Of a stretch of DNA of 64,000 nt, positions 49,384 to 61,578 are shown piece by piece. The notes beneath the pieces are model-generated. The model worked only from the letters and a program-made list of their open reading frames with translations, searched no databases and was not told where the DNA came from. The DNA is from Lingula anatina (Eukaryota; Brachiopoda; Lingulata; Lingulida; Lingulidae), in contig NW_019774458.1 of the NCBI RefSeq assembly GCF_001039355.2, positions 212,764 to 276,763 of the forward strand, written 5' to 3'. Position 1 is the stretch's first letter; each line of letters opens with the position of its first letter. A program made the translations under genes and the position numbers.

Positions 49384-51974
49384 TGTTTGTACAATTGAGA
49401 GAAAATGTAGACCTGTACTTTTAACAATATGGGCAAAGGTCAAAATAAAATTTTCTTCACGATTCAAAACCTGAATCACCTATAAATCATATTACTCCCA
49501 AGCCCAAAACTCACCAGCAATCATTCTCATTGATGCATAGTAAAACTGCACAAGTCCAGGAGGCTGGGGAGAGGCATTGAAGTCAAAGAAGCTCAAAACT
49601 ACATTCTGCAACAGAAAAAAATTATGGTCATTCTTGGGAAAAATTATATAAACACTTTACAGACTTCAATAAAATAAACTTTAGTGCCATTGATTTATTA
49701 CTTTCAGCATATATTCAGAAGGTTCAATCCACTCCTTTAAAGTTCAATCCACCACCAAAACTTTTTAACCTAAAATCACATTAACCAAAAAATGAGCATT
49801 TCAGGCATTTTGAAGGATTTAAAAAATGTTCAAAGAGTAGAAAATGTCAATAATTCATACATCACTGTGTATTTTTAAGGCCTTGACTTGGTCCTGAGTT
49901 GTGACATAAGTTAAGGGGTACAAGAACCTCTCCAGGAATGCAATCATGTGTTCCACAGTGCGGAGACCTATGAAGAAAACAGAAATATATTGAAAAACAC
50001 AACATAAGTGTATTTAAATGGATACTGGGGTAGCACTAGCAATTTTTTTCGCTTAGCCAAATCACCGTTTTTTTTTTGGTCAATTTGTTATCCAAATGGT
50101 TTTAATTTGACTAAAATGAGTCAAATCAAGCCCTTTTTGTTTAGCCAAGTTAGGCCATTTTTAGCATTTGGCTAAATTGGCGAGTGTTAGTGCTACCCCA
50201 GAAATATAAAGCATACAGAAAAATCACTTCGACCTGAAAAATTCAGGACCATATGCACATTACTTCATCACAAATACTATTTAATTGAAAAATATTCCTA
50301 ATGTTATATGACACAAAGCTGTAAGCATTATAATGAGGTCATTTAAAATCATGGCAGCCAGAAGGCTGAAGTTGTACAAATGTGTGAGTGTGAGTGACTT
50401 ACCTAAATATGGAAACCCCTCCAAATGTGTATGGTAAAAAAAGAACACTGGGAAGGCATGGAAGTCGTGAATATTGGCACACTGTCCCAGGGGCCACCAG
50501 CAGTTGACTGCAGCAAAGGTGACCTGGCAGGGTAAAGAAGAGGGTTTTTAGTTTATGAAATACTACAACCAGGCATCTTACACCCCATTTCCATAGATTT
50601 TTAGATCGATCTATCCCTGTGGGGAGTCTCACTAGATTACTGTCAGATTGGCTGGCTTAAGCGTCTGTCCCGCCTACTAAAAGCTGTAAGGGGGTAATTA
50701 ACTATGGTGCCTGCTCGGCTGACTGCAATTTAGCGTGAACCCCCAGGGAGTTAGGTCGATCTAAAACTTAATCTTTAGATCGATCTAAATCTCTGGGAAA
50801 GTACCCTTATTTTCCAAAACAGATATTATCAATAAATTATCCACAACAAGATTATCTTAAATTTTTATTTGTACCTTGTAGATGTGTACAAAATCTGATA
50901 TTAGCTATGATTACTGAGATGATACTACTAACCTCTGCAGGGATCAGTTGCTCTGGTAAATGTAAGTACAAGATCAATTATGTTTTTTCCTTTTCCCGCA
51001 ATATTTCATCAACCTTACGTCAAAACTGTTGCAGGTACATTTATTCCACATGATCCCATACATAGGCAAGCAGCTGAAAAATCTTTTACCTGTCTGTGAA
51101 AATATCTGGCAGCTTTCTCAAACTCCCACCGTGCCTCCATGGACTGTGCACACCAGGGGGCGTAGTACATGACAAAGAGCACCTCCTCCTGGTGAACCAG
51201 TTCAGAGAGAGGCTGTAGCGCACCCAGAGGGCTGTCTATCACAGCGGAGCTGATGGGAAAGAAACGCCGTGGCCCTGGTTGGGATTGGGTTATGGTACGA
51301 GCATTCTTTATGCTGGAATAGTCATTTATGTCAATGAATTCAATATTTGAAAATCTACTTTGTGTGTTTAAATACATAGGGCAGCTTGAAATTATGATAT
51401 ATCCGTTGTTATGTTGCTTGTCAGGATAAGGTTAATCACTGTTGAATATCAATAATGCTCAACATAGAAAAATTTTTTCAATCCATTCAATTTGTTATCA
51501 CTCCCTTAACACTGTGTGCTTAATTTATTGAACGGTTTGTTTAGACATTAGCCATTAGAGCATTCATACAGATCAGTGTCAGTAGTTCAACTTGCGTAGC
51601 AAATGCAGCACGGCAATGAATGACTAAACGGGTACCAACATATGGTGTCACACACTTTAACACTGTAATCATAATTTAATGACACTGAGCACGTGCTTGA
51701 TCAGTCAACTCAAGAGTGTTATTTACCACATCACCTAGTAATACTACATGTAGTACGTACTTACATGTAGTACTGACTACACCGTGTACTTACACGGTAA
51801 CAAGACAACAGAAGTATAAAAACTAATGAAAGGCAAACATACTCACCTGTGGCCATATTTAAAGAAGACAGTGAATATCCCTGCTAAAACAATACAGCAT
51901 AATTCCGGGTGCCTCAACATGATGCGCAATACCAGATATTTTTTCCACCCAGCTGCGGGTTCGGCAGCCGCCAT
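43390..51974 (-). CDS. TXNDC11: Thioredoxin domain-containing protein 11 (TXNDC11), complete, 14 exons
   Basis: Exons (minus): 51974-51847, 51312-51090, 50523-50403, 49967-49861, 49605-49515, 49218-49106, 48859-48791, 48546-48427, 48247-47495, 47151-47103, 46566-46415, 46007-45895, 45488-45408, 43981-43390. All joins use GT/AG and keep frame; the total is 2,712 bases, 903 residues, close to the vertebrate length of about 960-985. The ATG at 51974 (MAAAEPAAGWKK) precedes a single transmembrane segment (about residues 24-38). The first thioredoxin-like domain has WCAQS at 96-100, with only one cysteine, so it is probably redox-inactive. The C-terminal domain has WCGFC at 652-656 and the cis-proline motif TFPTILFF. 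A coiled coil (about 760-840) ends the protein. Other matches to the family are AAVNCWWPLGQC, FTGQSCRTNRTL and NDLPWEF. In mammals the protein sits in the ER membrane and binds EDEM proteins in glycoprotein degradation, and DUOX in thyroid. The identification rests on many colinear motifs recalled from the human protein. Confidence 0.95.
44331..44499. repeat. Poly-A (about 36) and poly-T (about 23) tracts in TXNDC11 intron 13
   Basis: An A run at about 44,331-44,366 and a T run at about 44,476-44,499 face each other across about 110 bases, giving an inverted pair that could fold. Confidence 0.85.
44759..44988 (+). mobile_element. Foldback MITE, family 1, divergent copy C (TXNDC11 intron 13)
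   Basis: A 230-base element with inverted ends: left ATACTAGCAGGATCAATCTA, right the complement of ATACTAGCTGGATCAATCTA. It shares GGGGAATCTCACTA and CAGACATTTAAGCTGC with copies A, B and D but differs in outer ends and most of the body, so it is a related subfamily. Confidence 0.65.
45520..45615. repeat. Two 48-bp tandem units in TXNDC11 intron 12
   Basis: CAATTCTGTATGTTTGATAA and following bases occur twice in a row (45,520-45,567; 45,568-45,615) with two substitutions. They lie 32 bases upstream of the exon 13 acceptor. Confidence 0.9.
47470..47515 (-). repeat. 25-bp duplication spanning the TXNDC11 exon 9 donor
   Basis: On the minus strand CAGTAGTATTAGTGGACAT ends exon 9 and CAGTAGTATTACTGGACAT begins intron 9, one mismatch apart. 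The chosen donor is ATAAAG|GTCAGT. Read-through would add VSSITGHCL and stop. Confidence 0.8.
49339..49380. repeat. (AT)n microsatellite in TXNDC11 intron 5
   Basis: About 42 bases of AT dinucleotides. Confidence 0.97.
50025..50201. mobile_element. Foldback MITE, family 2 (TXNDC11 intron 3)
   Basis: A 177-base element with 14-base terminal inverted repeats CTGGGGTAGCACTA at both ends, and inner inverted similarity around AGCCAAAT/ATTTGGCT. It has no coding capacity. The target duplication is unclear. Confidence 0.7.
50585..50801 (+). mobile_element. Foldback MITE, family 1, copy B (TXNDC11 intron 2)
   Basis: Same orientation as copy A and closely alike across the body (GGGGAGTCTCACTAGATTAC, CTGTCCCGCCTACTAAAAGC, AACCCCCAGGGAGTTAGGTC). 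The ends are CCATTTCCATAGATT and the complement of ACTTTCCCAGAGATT, each followed by TTAGATCGATC. Confidence 0.8.
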
Positions 51975-52350
51975 CAGAACCGTACACGTCGCATTTTGAA
52001 GTCGAGATATTGCGAGACTTGATCGTCTTCTCTGTCACAATCATTATTTATTTTTTGTGCTTTGGCAATCTGTCGATCTCAAATCGATAAGGCGTCGTTC
52101 GTTAACGATGAAAAAAAAAAAGAAAATAGCACCCATTTCTCTTTTATAAAGGAAAGTTTTAAATAACGCGACTTTGAGAATTGATTAATAAGCATTTTGT
52201 AACCATTAGTTGCTTTTGAAAATATTTTTTATGACAATAAGTCAATAGAATCTACATCTTTGGTAAATATATGGAGAAAAAGAAAATATAGGGTATCGAT
52301 TTATAGCTACTGACATATCATTTCAAAGTACAATACCATCAAGGCAGACA
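51975..52350 (-). promoter_or_regulatory. TXNDC11 upstream region
   Basis: The sequence before the TXNDC11 ATG is locally CpG-richer (AGTCGAGATA, AAATCGATAA, GGCGTCGTTCGTTAACG), as expected of a promoter. I saw no TATA box and no exact ER-stress element (CCAAT-N9-CCACG). Confidence 0.4.
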
Positions 52351-55189
52351 GAAGAGATGGGTCATCACATCATTTATTTACACTGGCTACAGAATCAAAA
52401 TGTTACCTCTTTAAATAAGTCTTTACATGTATTTATGTACATATTCAATTCAATGGTAACTCTTCATACCACTAAATCTTGTTTACATTAATTGCACATC
52501 ATTGGAAAAAGGTTGGAATTAAAGAGTTATTATAATATATATGTACAATGGTGCTTCTTTTGCCAACGAAAGTCCTGTTAGAAGTATAATACAATTGTTC
52601 ATTTGATCTCAGCAAACAAATTAGAAAATTCTTATACTTTCTAAATATATATCATTTCATCTCTCTTCATCTGTTTCCTTCATCTATATCATTCTTGGAT
52701 GTGTTTTTCCAAAGTTTTAACAAAATGAAAATTACATTACAACATAGCACCCAAAACATAAATATAAATTGCTAAAGAAGTCTACCTAATGCCAGAAACC
52801 AAGGTATTGTATTCTTAATTTATTCCTTAAAATTGACTTAATTAAGAAAACTGCATAAATGCAGCGTTTGTTAAGACATCACTGAAGAAAATAACCCCTT
52901 ACATGATGTTTTCCACACTATACCCTAAAAAACTGAATTACATTTATTACATATTTTGATTGTTATTGTGACCTTGCATTCTTTATTTGGAGAGCCTACA
53001 TTATATCAAATTCATAGATAGGTCCAGGTTGAGCAAGGGCATAACCCCCCACACACACACACAAACATAATCCCATTCCAAAAGCAAAATGGTAGAGATG
53101 CCCCCTCACCCCCTTAGCAGCAGTGAGTTAGAGGGCCAAAAGACACCTTTTTCTTTTAATTATACTGTATATTGGATCTGCCAGTGACATTTTTAGTTGG
53201 CTCTGTTGTAGCAAATAAAGATGAGTAGCATAGTGATTCCCTTTTGCCAATTTCCATTACAAACACTATATTTAACTATCACTGCCACCAAGCCCAATGT
53301 GGACCAGTTTCTTAATATCTATATTTTCACTAATCTGATGTGGAATTGAAAATAAGAAGCTGGTGCACGTTGGAAATGAATCTCAGGGTAATTATGATGA
53401 CATACTCCCAATGTTTTTCATTACAACCCTCCTGTTAAATAGCTCTAAATATGCTGGCAATCGATCAAGCTTCCGCTTGAAATTGTCCACTCACATCATT
53501 CAAAAAGTTATCTCTAAATAGGACATACCTTTGGGACATCTCTCTTGGCAGTATTTAATGAAAATATATAACATTACTACAGCCCTTAATATTAACCAAA
53601 AGAACAAGACATGGGGCAATTGTTAATAAATACATCAATATGACTAATATATCCTATGAAGTGGTGTGTATTCACATGAGGTGTCAAACAAAGGACCCCA
53701 CTTGTAAATGAGCCTAAAAATCCTCAACATTATTTCTTTGAAGTGCTATAAAAACGGTTATGTCAGGTGCTTAAGTGTCACAACAAACAGCAGGTATCCT
53801 GTGTAAGCAAGAGGTTTGGTGTTTTGATGTTTATTTCAAACTAATGGTTGTCTCTATAAGCAAGGCAATGAGGCAATGACACTCAAAAGGCCTTGATTAT
53901 AGCAGGTCTTTGAAAATAAAAGAACCACGAAACACATGACAATTCTACCAGGAATACTAGAAAAGAGAAAGGTATACTCTCTGTCAACATCATATACAGA
54001 AAAGGAGGGAAAATTATCTCCTGGTTATAAATACTCTATTATACTAAATACCCTTCCTCTTCCTAATCTCTCTCCATAGTTCCCCTGCCATTGCTACTCT
54101 TAATGCCCTAAGACAAGCCAGCCATACCAATACCTCAACCTTTACCTCATGTTGTGAGGAGTTTACATTGATAGACCTACACAGGTGAGACCACATAAAT
54201 CACTGCTGGAGAATCAGCCAGCTCCATGGCTGTAAACTTGCTACATACAGCTAAAACCTGTATGCCATCACAGGCAGTAATACTGAACTGGGAACTAGTG
54301 TGCTTGCCTGAAACAACACCGTGGTCTGATTTCAGCAATAACTACTCAAATATGCAATGATGAAAAAAAATTGATGAGAAAAAGACAAATCAATAGGCAT
54401 ATCAACTGGAATTTTTCATCTCTCCTTTCAGTAAGTATTGGTGTACAGAAAACATACAAGGACAAATTGGTATACCTTTGAAGGATTGTACATATGAGAT
54501 CAATTTGTGCCATACCACATTTAAGTTTGCTCATCAGTAAAAATCAGAACAATCAATCTGCATCAATAAACATCCAAGCACCTGCTAAAATATTCCTTCC
54601 TAAGGTGACTAGGAAGGCGCTTTCTTTTTTTACACACCATGTTCAACAGGTAGCCGTTTTTCATATAATGGATTCATACTGACATGTCTAACTTTACCCA
54701 AAGCACAACACCAAGCGGGAACAAACAGTACACTTTCTTCACCTCAATTAGCAGTGTCAAGTACCAAAGGGTTTGTTACTTAATATGATTGGCCACTTGA
54801 CCATCTTGGGAAATTCTTTTCCATATATAAATATCATATCAATATTTCCTGTAACCAGGTATTATATAGTATCCTTACATGTTGTTTCTTTACTTACAAC
54901 ACTTGAAAACATGTACACTTTCACAGATTTGAACAAAGTTGTCTTGATCATTGCACCAAGAAAGAAAAGACTTGATTGTGGAAAGTAAGTTAATGGTATA
55001 TCTGCATCCCTAGTGCACTGTCACCCAACTGTGTCACAGTAGCTTGAGGTCTACTCATGATCACAGAATAGAGGCATTTGTTTGAAAACAGCTGACTAGC
55101 TCCCATGGTTCAAGAAATATTCCAGATAAAAGACACTCCATGAAAATGTGTTCTGGTCTAACAAGTATACTATAATTTATGCTTCTTAT
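52351..55189 (-). other. Probable long 3' UTR of the DNAJB12/14-like gene
   Basis: No coding exon is visible. On the minus strand AATAAA at 52,378-52,373 followed by a T/G-rich stretch (CTCTTCTGTCTGCC) gives a plausible polyadenylation site, which would make a 2.8 kb 3' UTR ending about 0.4 kb before the TXNDC11 start. Nearer sites may also be used; nothing proves transcription here. Confidence 0.35.
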
Positions 55190-55517
55190 TCAAGCATAAA
55201 TCTCTTGTAGTTTGTCACAAGAAGGAGTCCTCATACCCTGAGCACGCTCCCATAAAGCACGATCAGCAAAATTTCTAGCTCTCCACATCATGTTCTCTTC
55301 TGAAAATTCAAAATAACATTAATTTATCTCAATATTTCTGTATCTGTATGCATTCCATTAAGTTTTCACAAATAATCTCATGTTAAAATAGTTAAAAACA
55401 ATTAGGAGAAACATGCAATTGATTTATACGCATTACAAGAAGCTGAATTTATAATCATCAATGTATTCATGTGAAAATATAGTGCCTTTTTAAATATTAA
55501 TAGCTCAATAACACCAA

Positions 55518-55551
<34 letters not shown>

Positions 55552-58500
55552 CTAAATAATCAAAAACTTACTATAGTTCCTCTCCTTAAAACAGTTTGTC
55601 CTTAAATTACCAATATATTCCTCTTCTACACTTTTCTCAACCTTTTTTATACTTCCAACGTACTCTGTGCTAAACCCAGGCTTAACATAGTAGAGTACAC
55701 CTATGTTTCCTGTTTTTCTTTCTTCTGTATATTTACTGAAATACGTAAGAGCAATTCATACATTTCAAAGCATTCACACTCATCTGGAACATATCAATTA
55801 TACAGTATGGTAAATACAGTAAGAACTGAGAGTAAAGTTATTAAAAATTGGGGTATATCATTACTGGCTGTACATAGGTGAGCCAATCACCGTTAATTAA
55901 TTCACAAGCTGGCCAGGTATCAGTTTACAGGTAAGAGCAGGTGAAGCACACCATTAGCAACCTCAACATGTGCTTCACGCATAAAGTACACTAGAGCACA
56001 CACTTTTATATTTCATATGCAATTACTTGTGACTTTATCGTTTCAATTAACCAGAAAAGTGCCTCAAGACTTATCCACCTTAATAAAGCGGTGAACCAAA
56101 CATAAACTGATATAAACTTGGGAATTATAATATCAGACAACCCAATAACTCTGTGCAACTAAAAATGTTCCAGGACATGCACTTTTAGTTTGCTACAGTC
56201 AATCCAAACTGTATCAAACTAAAGAGATAAAAAAAGTTGGACTTACAATCAAACCAGAGATTTATTTCCAGTTCAGAAAAGCAAGAAATGGAAAAATAAA
56301 ATGTTAAAATAAGAGAATGATATATACACCATTCAATTTTTTGACTTACCTAGTTCTATGTAAAGTATATATGGGATCTCCTACAAAGAAACTACTTAAC
56401 ATGGACAGGAATACCAGCAATAAGATTGGTGCCAATTGGAGTAATAGAGTAATATTTGCCTGAAAAAAAAGGCATCATTATTTTTGTGAATAATTTACCT
56501 TTAGAAAAGAAAAATTGTGCTAATATTTTTATTTCATTTATTAATTTTTTGCAATTTGTTCTTTCAATAAAATTTGTCCCAATTATGTGTAAATGAAGTT
56601 TTTTTCATCTATTTCAAACTGCGTGGACCAAGTATCATTTGTCACCATATGTTATGCAAAAAAAAACTAATTACAATGCTTAGCTTACCATCATGCATTT
56701 AGAGCTGCCAAGGTCAAACAGAAGATATATACATTTTAATTTCACTACAGGCCCACTGTGCAGTGCACTGATCTAAACTGGTAATAAAGTCCGACTGACA
56801 TCACCAGTCAACCAGATAGCAAGGGGATCAAAAATGATCCCTCTCCAGGCCTTAGATTTTAAAATCACATGTGAAGTAATCTTATTTCCTGGTGATGTCA
56901 CTAAGACTATATATATTCAGCTTAATTTAGTATCTTTTACATGAGTGAGATAATGATCAGGTACATACATCTCCACTCTGTCTAGAGGCCCTTTGACTAT
57001 GTCCATGGAAATGTTGTCTTCTCACATGCACGTCACCCGAGGGGAAACCTCCACCAAAGAACATGTTAAACAGGTCTTCTGGAGAAATATCAGCTGAAAT
57101 ATCAACAAAGAATGTGATTTTAAAGCAGAGGGACATCAACCTGAATGCATATCAGTAAGATATGTTTATCAGTTTATATGCTATGAGAGGCAGTCACTTC
57201 TTTTTCTAAATATAATATACCAATTGTCATAAGATTATAAAACATCAATACCAACCAAACATCTTCATATCATTCATAAACAGCCAAGATGATGGTCAAC
57301 ATACAAATTTATGGGAAGTTACAAATATCAGACAAAATGTATGCTCAGGAAAGTATGTTATCTAACCTTCAAAACCTCGACTGTATGCATCATAGTAATG
57401 CCGCCGTCTGTGGTGGCGAATGTCATGTTCTTCTTCGTTGCCAAACAGATCATATTGCCTCTTTTTTTCAGGATTACTTAACACAGAGTAGGCATTGCCT
57501 ATTGCTGGTAGGAAAAAGATAATGCAAAAATTGTTAACAAACTTCTCAGTCCATTTATGAAAGGAACAAAAAGAGCACAGGTTAGTACAAGTGCCTGGCT
57601 TGGGCATTCTTAACAGATGTTGTTTTGAGTTTTATAAAGAAGTAAGAAGAAATGGTTTCATGGGCTTATGATCTGGGGTCGCTTAAGGCAGCTGAAGAGA
57701 AATGTCAAGTACAAATTAGACTTTTGATTAAATTTTTTTTAAATCACAATTGTTTAAAGAAGGTACTATGCTAACAAAATAACTTCAAGATCATCTCAAC
57801 AACCAAGATGTAGTAAATTCATTATACTCCTACTTATTAGAATACAGATGAAAGCATTTCTCAAAATGAATAAAAGAAAAACAAGAAAAGTATACCTTTG
57901 AATGCTTCTCCAGCACCTGGTGCATGGTTTTTGTCTGGATGAAACTGAAGTGCTAGTTTTCTATAAGCTTTTTTCAGTTCTCCCTCATTTGCTTCCCTGC
58001 TGACCCCAAGAATCTCATAATAGTCCTTGCATTTCTTAACCCTACAATAAATCAAAAAGAAATGCATTAAACAGATATGTTTGCTCTTGGAAAATATTGC
58101 CAACCTAGGAAAAATAAGGTAAATCATACACTCATACTGGTGTATCGGTTTAATCTTAGTTGATATATATATTCATGTACTTATACATAACCACCACAGG
58201 AGAGCCGTCTTTGGCTAAAAATATATATATCCTTGTATTTGAGCAATGTCAAGCACTCTCCTGGCTGTCCAGCATTGCAAACATGATAAAGGAATAAAAA
58301 AAACTGTGTGCCATTCCACAATATCATTCCTTTCACAATATTTAAAAAAAAATGGCATCAAACCCTCTAACTGTTAAACTAAATTGGTAAGAATGGATGT
58401 ATTACAGGGAGAGGAAACATGCTATGGTGGAATCTTTCATCTCAAAACACAGTTCTCCCATCATTAAGCCTGTCTTCTAAATCAGTTGAGAGCAGGCAAA

Positions 58501-61500
58501 ACCAGGAAAAGGAAGCAGACCCAGCACCCTGTATGTTGCATATTCAAACAAAGGTGAAGTCTAAATATAATGACACTCTACATATATATGGAGTATTTAT
58601 ACCCAGTATGTATGATAAGTATTCATACTCTGTACATTGAAAAGCAGCATGCATGAGACAGGTGTCTGCCCACAGGGGGACTGGGGAGAAGCCATTACAT
58701 CTAATTTGCACTGCAGCTACTGCATGACGTGCATAAATCATACTGGTAGTCTATTATATCTAAGGCATAAATTTTTACAAAATTCAATCTCTTTTGTATT
58801 ATAGTTCACATGTGTGTGCACGTGAGCATGTGTGTGTATGTGTATGCAAAAGTCAGTCAATGGAAACAAAGATGAAACAGTAAACATATGTATAGTTTTG
58901 CACACTTGTGACCTTTTCAAGCATGTACTGCAGATGAAAATGTTTTAAAAAAATCAATTTCTTAAACCATTTCTATTCTTCTTCTAACTAAAAATATCTA
59001 GGCATTTTGCTCAATAAATACCTTACAAGAGTAGCATAGTATGTAGCCAAATGTAAGCTAATAACTCTGTGACAACCATACACATAAACCACTACAACCA
59101 ACAATTTATCTTAAAGCTATACAAAAGTAGACTACCTGTATACAAGTTACAGGCTCAATCTCCATATACCACCAATGTAATTATTTCTGTCCTTTTATCA
59201 TTTTTTTCAAATAAATGTTTTAAAAGAGTCTAAGCATTAAGTTAAACTTTTCCATCATTGAGAGTTACCATGTGAATCAAAAATTGTGTCCCACCTACCC
59301 TTAAAGGCATACTAACAAAAACATAAACAGCTTCTTAAGTACCACCACAAAAAGCCTCTTACAAACACAGTATCAGTGCAAATATGTAGTGCTATTGAGA
59401 CTGACCAAGTTGAGCGATTAAGTACGTGAAGTCTTTTAGCTTGCAGACTGGCACACACTAATCAAATCAGCTTCAACATTATAGAAACATGTAGTAAAAA
59501 GACTGCCTCTAAGACCCCATTCCCAGAGATTAGATCGATCTACTTTAGATCGTCCTAACTCCCTGGGGGTTCACGCTAAATAGCTGTCAGCCGAGCGGGC
59601 ACGAAAGTTAATTACCCCCTTACATCTTGTAGTAGGCAGGACAGACATTTAAGCCGGATTATCTGACAGTAATCTAGTGAGACTCCCAGAGGGATAGATC
59701 AATCTAAAAGCTCTGGGAATAAATACGCCCTAAAATACCCAAAGACTTACATGTTGGACATGATCAGATTTTTAAGACAACACAGGCACTATTCCAAATA
59801 AAACTGCTTTCAACAAGTCTTCAGAACATCTGAAAATCTATTTCTATTAGAAGAAGCTGTTCCTTTCTTTTGTCCCTTCTTTCCTGGAGGAACCTGGTCT
59901 TATACACATGGGCTCAATTTAGTTATGTAGATGCTTAGATGCTTATGCATGTCATGAAACTGTTCACCTGTCTGTGGTCAGTAACCCAGAGATACTGATC
60001 AGAGGAATAATAATATCAATCATACTCTCTGGATTCAAAGTCATCATATCAAGTGTGTTAACTGAGCAAAATAAACTTTGAGCCAAGTATTTAGAACATG
60101 CAACCACAAGTCAGATATTGTATCAACAAAGTACTAAGTGGTGATTCACAAACTTTTAGTAACATTTGTTAACATGTGCTTTACTCATAACCACTTAAGA
60201 TCTAAATGCCAACCAAAATATGAACATAATACAAAGATAAGATTTTTCTCATGAAAAGCTATCTCACTTTGCCAAATTCTAATATTTCAATGGTACGAAG
60301 TAAGGTTCTGAAAAGTATTTTTCCTTACATAAAAGTAAAACAAAATTGGAAACTAATATATTTACTTGTGTGAAAATAATACACCATTTACTTCAAAATG
60401 AAAATTTGCTACAGATAAAGACTGACAACTTGGCCATCACTCTCTAAAGGTATGCTCACTTAAAATTTAGGTTGGTCTATAAAGTATTCCCCCTCTTTGC
60501 TGGCAGTCTGTTATGATAAACTATCATAGACAGCACATACAATCTGTCAGTCACATAAAACACACAAAGATAGTAAAGATGTCAGTAGGCTGAAAATAGA
60601 GAGAATCCATACCTGCTGCTATTGTAAACTTAGCTCAAGCAGAGTACCTGCATTGAATGGTGAACTGAAAAGGACTGGACTAATTTCTATGTAAAAGCCC
60701 CCTGATGTGCTAAGCAACATTAATGCAAATATATTTCAAAACCAATGCACTGCAATTCACACCTTTTTACTGCTTCCAACTGTTCTGCTGTGTAATCTCT
60801 TTTATATCCATGTGAATCTTTTAATTTCTCATTCTCTTTGTTTTCCCTTCCTGAGGAATTAGTCCTATGCCTATGTCTATGTTTTACACCACTGTCTGTT
60901 TTATCTTGTGTACAACTAGAATCTGACTCTTCTTCATTTGCTTGAGCATCACCATTAGCCATATGAAGCTGAGCAAGAAGTTCTGAAAATAAAAGTCAAA
61001 GGTGTCAATACTAAAAAATGATACTTCAGCTTGGTTTTGTTTAAAACAAACATTTATTCTGTTATAAAGATGCCATGTTTTGTAGACTTAGTTATTACAA
61101 TAAAGTTAGCACCAAACCAAGGCTATAAATGAAAAAAATGGTCTTATTAAATTATATTGTTTCTTCTGAAGTTCTGAATTCTAATCATATATTAATAGTA
61201 TTAGAGCTTATCAATCTCATATGGTTGCAATAAGTTGAAGTCTTATAAAGACCACGGGACTGGGCGGAGTGTAACTCAACCCGGCTATAGCGTATGAGAA
61301 GCTGTCCAACCTTTGTCACGTTACGTCAATAACTATTCTGCAGTACACCGTACAGTAATGTATTGTAAATGTAATGATGATCATCGCTCCACCGGTTAAA
61401 AAAGATGGGGTGCTCTATCTTAACAGCAATCATCAAAATACGTACCTTTGGCTTCCTCTGATGGATAAAGCCTTTCAGCTTTGTTAAGGAACTTAACAGC

Positions 61501-61578
61501 TTTTTCTTTTTCTCCTGTCTTTATGTATTTCCTAGCTATCAATATACATTTTACACTCTCATCCTTGTTCCCTTCCAT
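55190..61578 (-). CDS. DnaJ homolog subfamily B member 12/14-like, complete, 8 exons
   Basis: Exons (minus): 61578-61446, 60982-60763, 58041-57896, 57504-57367, 57093-56969, 56459-56350, 55735-55572, 55299-55190. All joins use GT/AG in frame; 1,146 bases, 381 residues, against about 375-380 in vertebrate DNAJB12 and DNAJB14. The N-terminus [19 protein letters not shown] is typical of the family. A polar, HRHRHR-containing linker precedes the J domain (about residues 121-190), with HPD at 152-154 and [21 protein letters not shown] Gly/Phe region ([16 protein letters not shown]), one transmembrane helix (about 256-279, [17 protein letters not shown]) and the C-terminal DUF1977 region ([29 protein letters not shown]) follow. 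Family members sit in the ER membrane with the J domain in the cytosol and recruit HSC70 for degradation of misfolded membrane proteins. One gene commonly represents both vertebrate paralogues in invertebrates, so I give no symbol. Confidence 0.95.
55520..55549. repeat. (GA)n microsatellite in DNAJB intron 7
   Basis: About 30 bases of GA dinucleotides, 22 bases downstream of the exon 7 donor on the minus strand. Confidence 0.95.
59518..59721 (-). mobile_element. Foldback MITE, family 1, copy D (DNAJB intron 2)
   Basis: About 204 bases in inverse orientation to copies A and B: CATTCCCAGAGATTAGATCG at the left, the complement of TATTCCCAGAGCTTTTAGAT at the right, with TAACTCCCTGGGGGTTCACG, AATTACCCCCTTACATCTTG and AATCTAGTGAGACTCCC between. 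Confidence 0.8.

Noticed and set aside
50399-50632. 77-codon minus frame over TXNDC11 exon 3
   Set aside because: Wrong frame; the true frame encodes AAVNCWWPLGQC and matches the family.
51859-52044. 61-codon minus frame starting at 52,044 over TXNDC11 exon 1
   Set aside because: It is out of frame with exon 2. The frame from the ATG at 51,974 gives the transmembrane segment and joins exon 2 in phase.
55520-55549. Possible CRISPR-like or satellite array
   Set aside because: Simple dinucleotide repeats only; no spaced direct repeats anywhere in the window resemble a CRISPR array.
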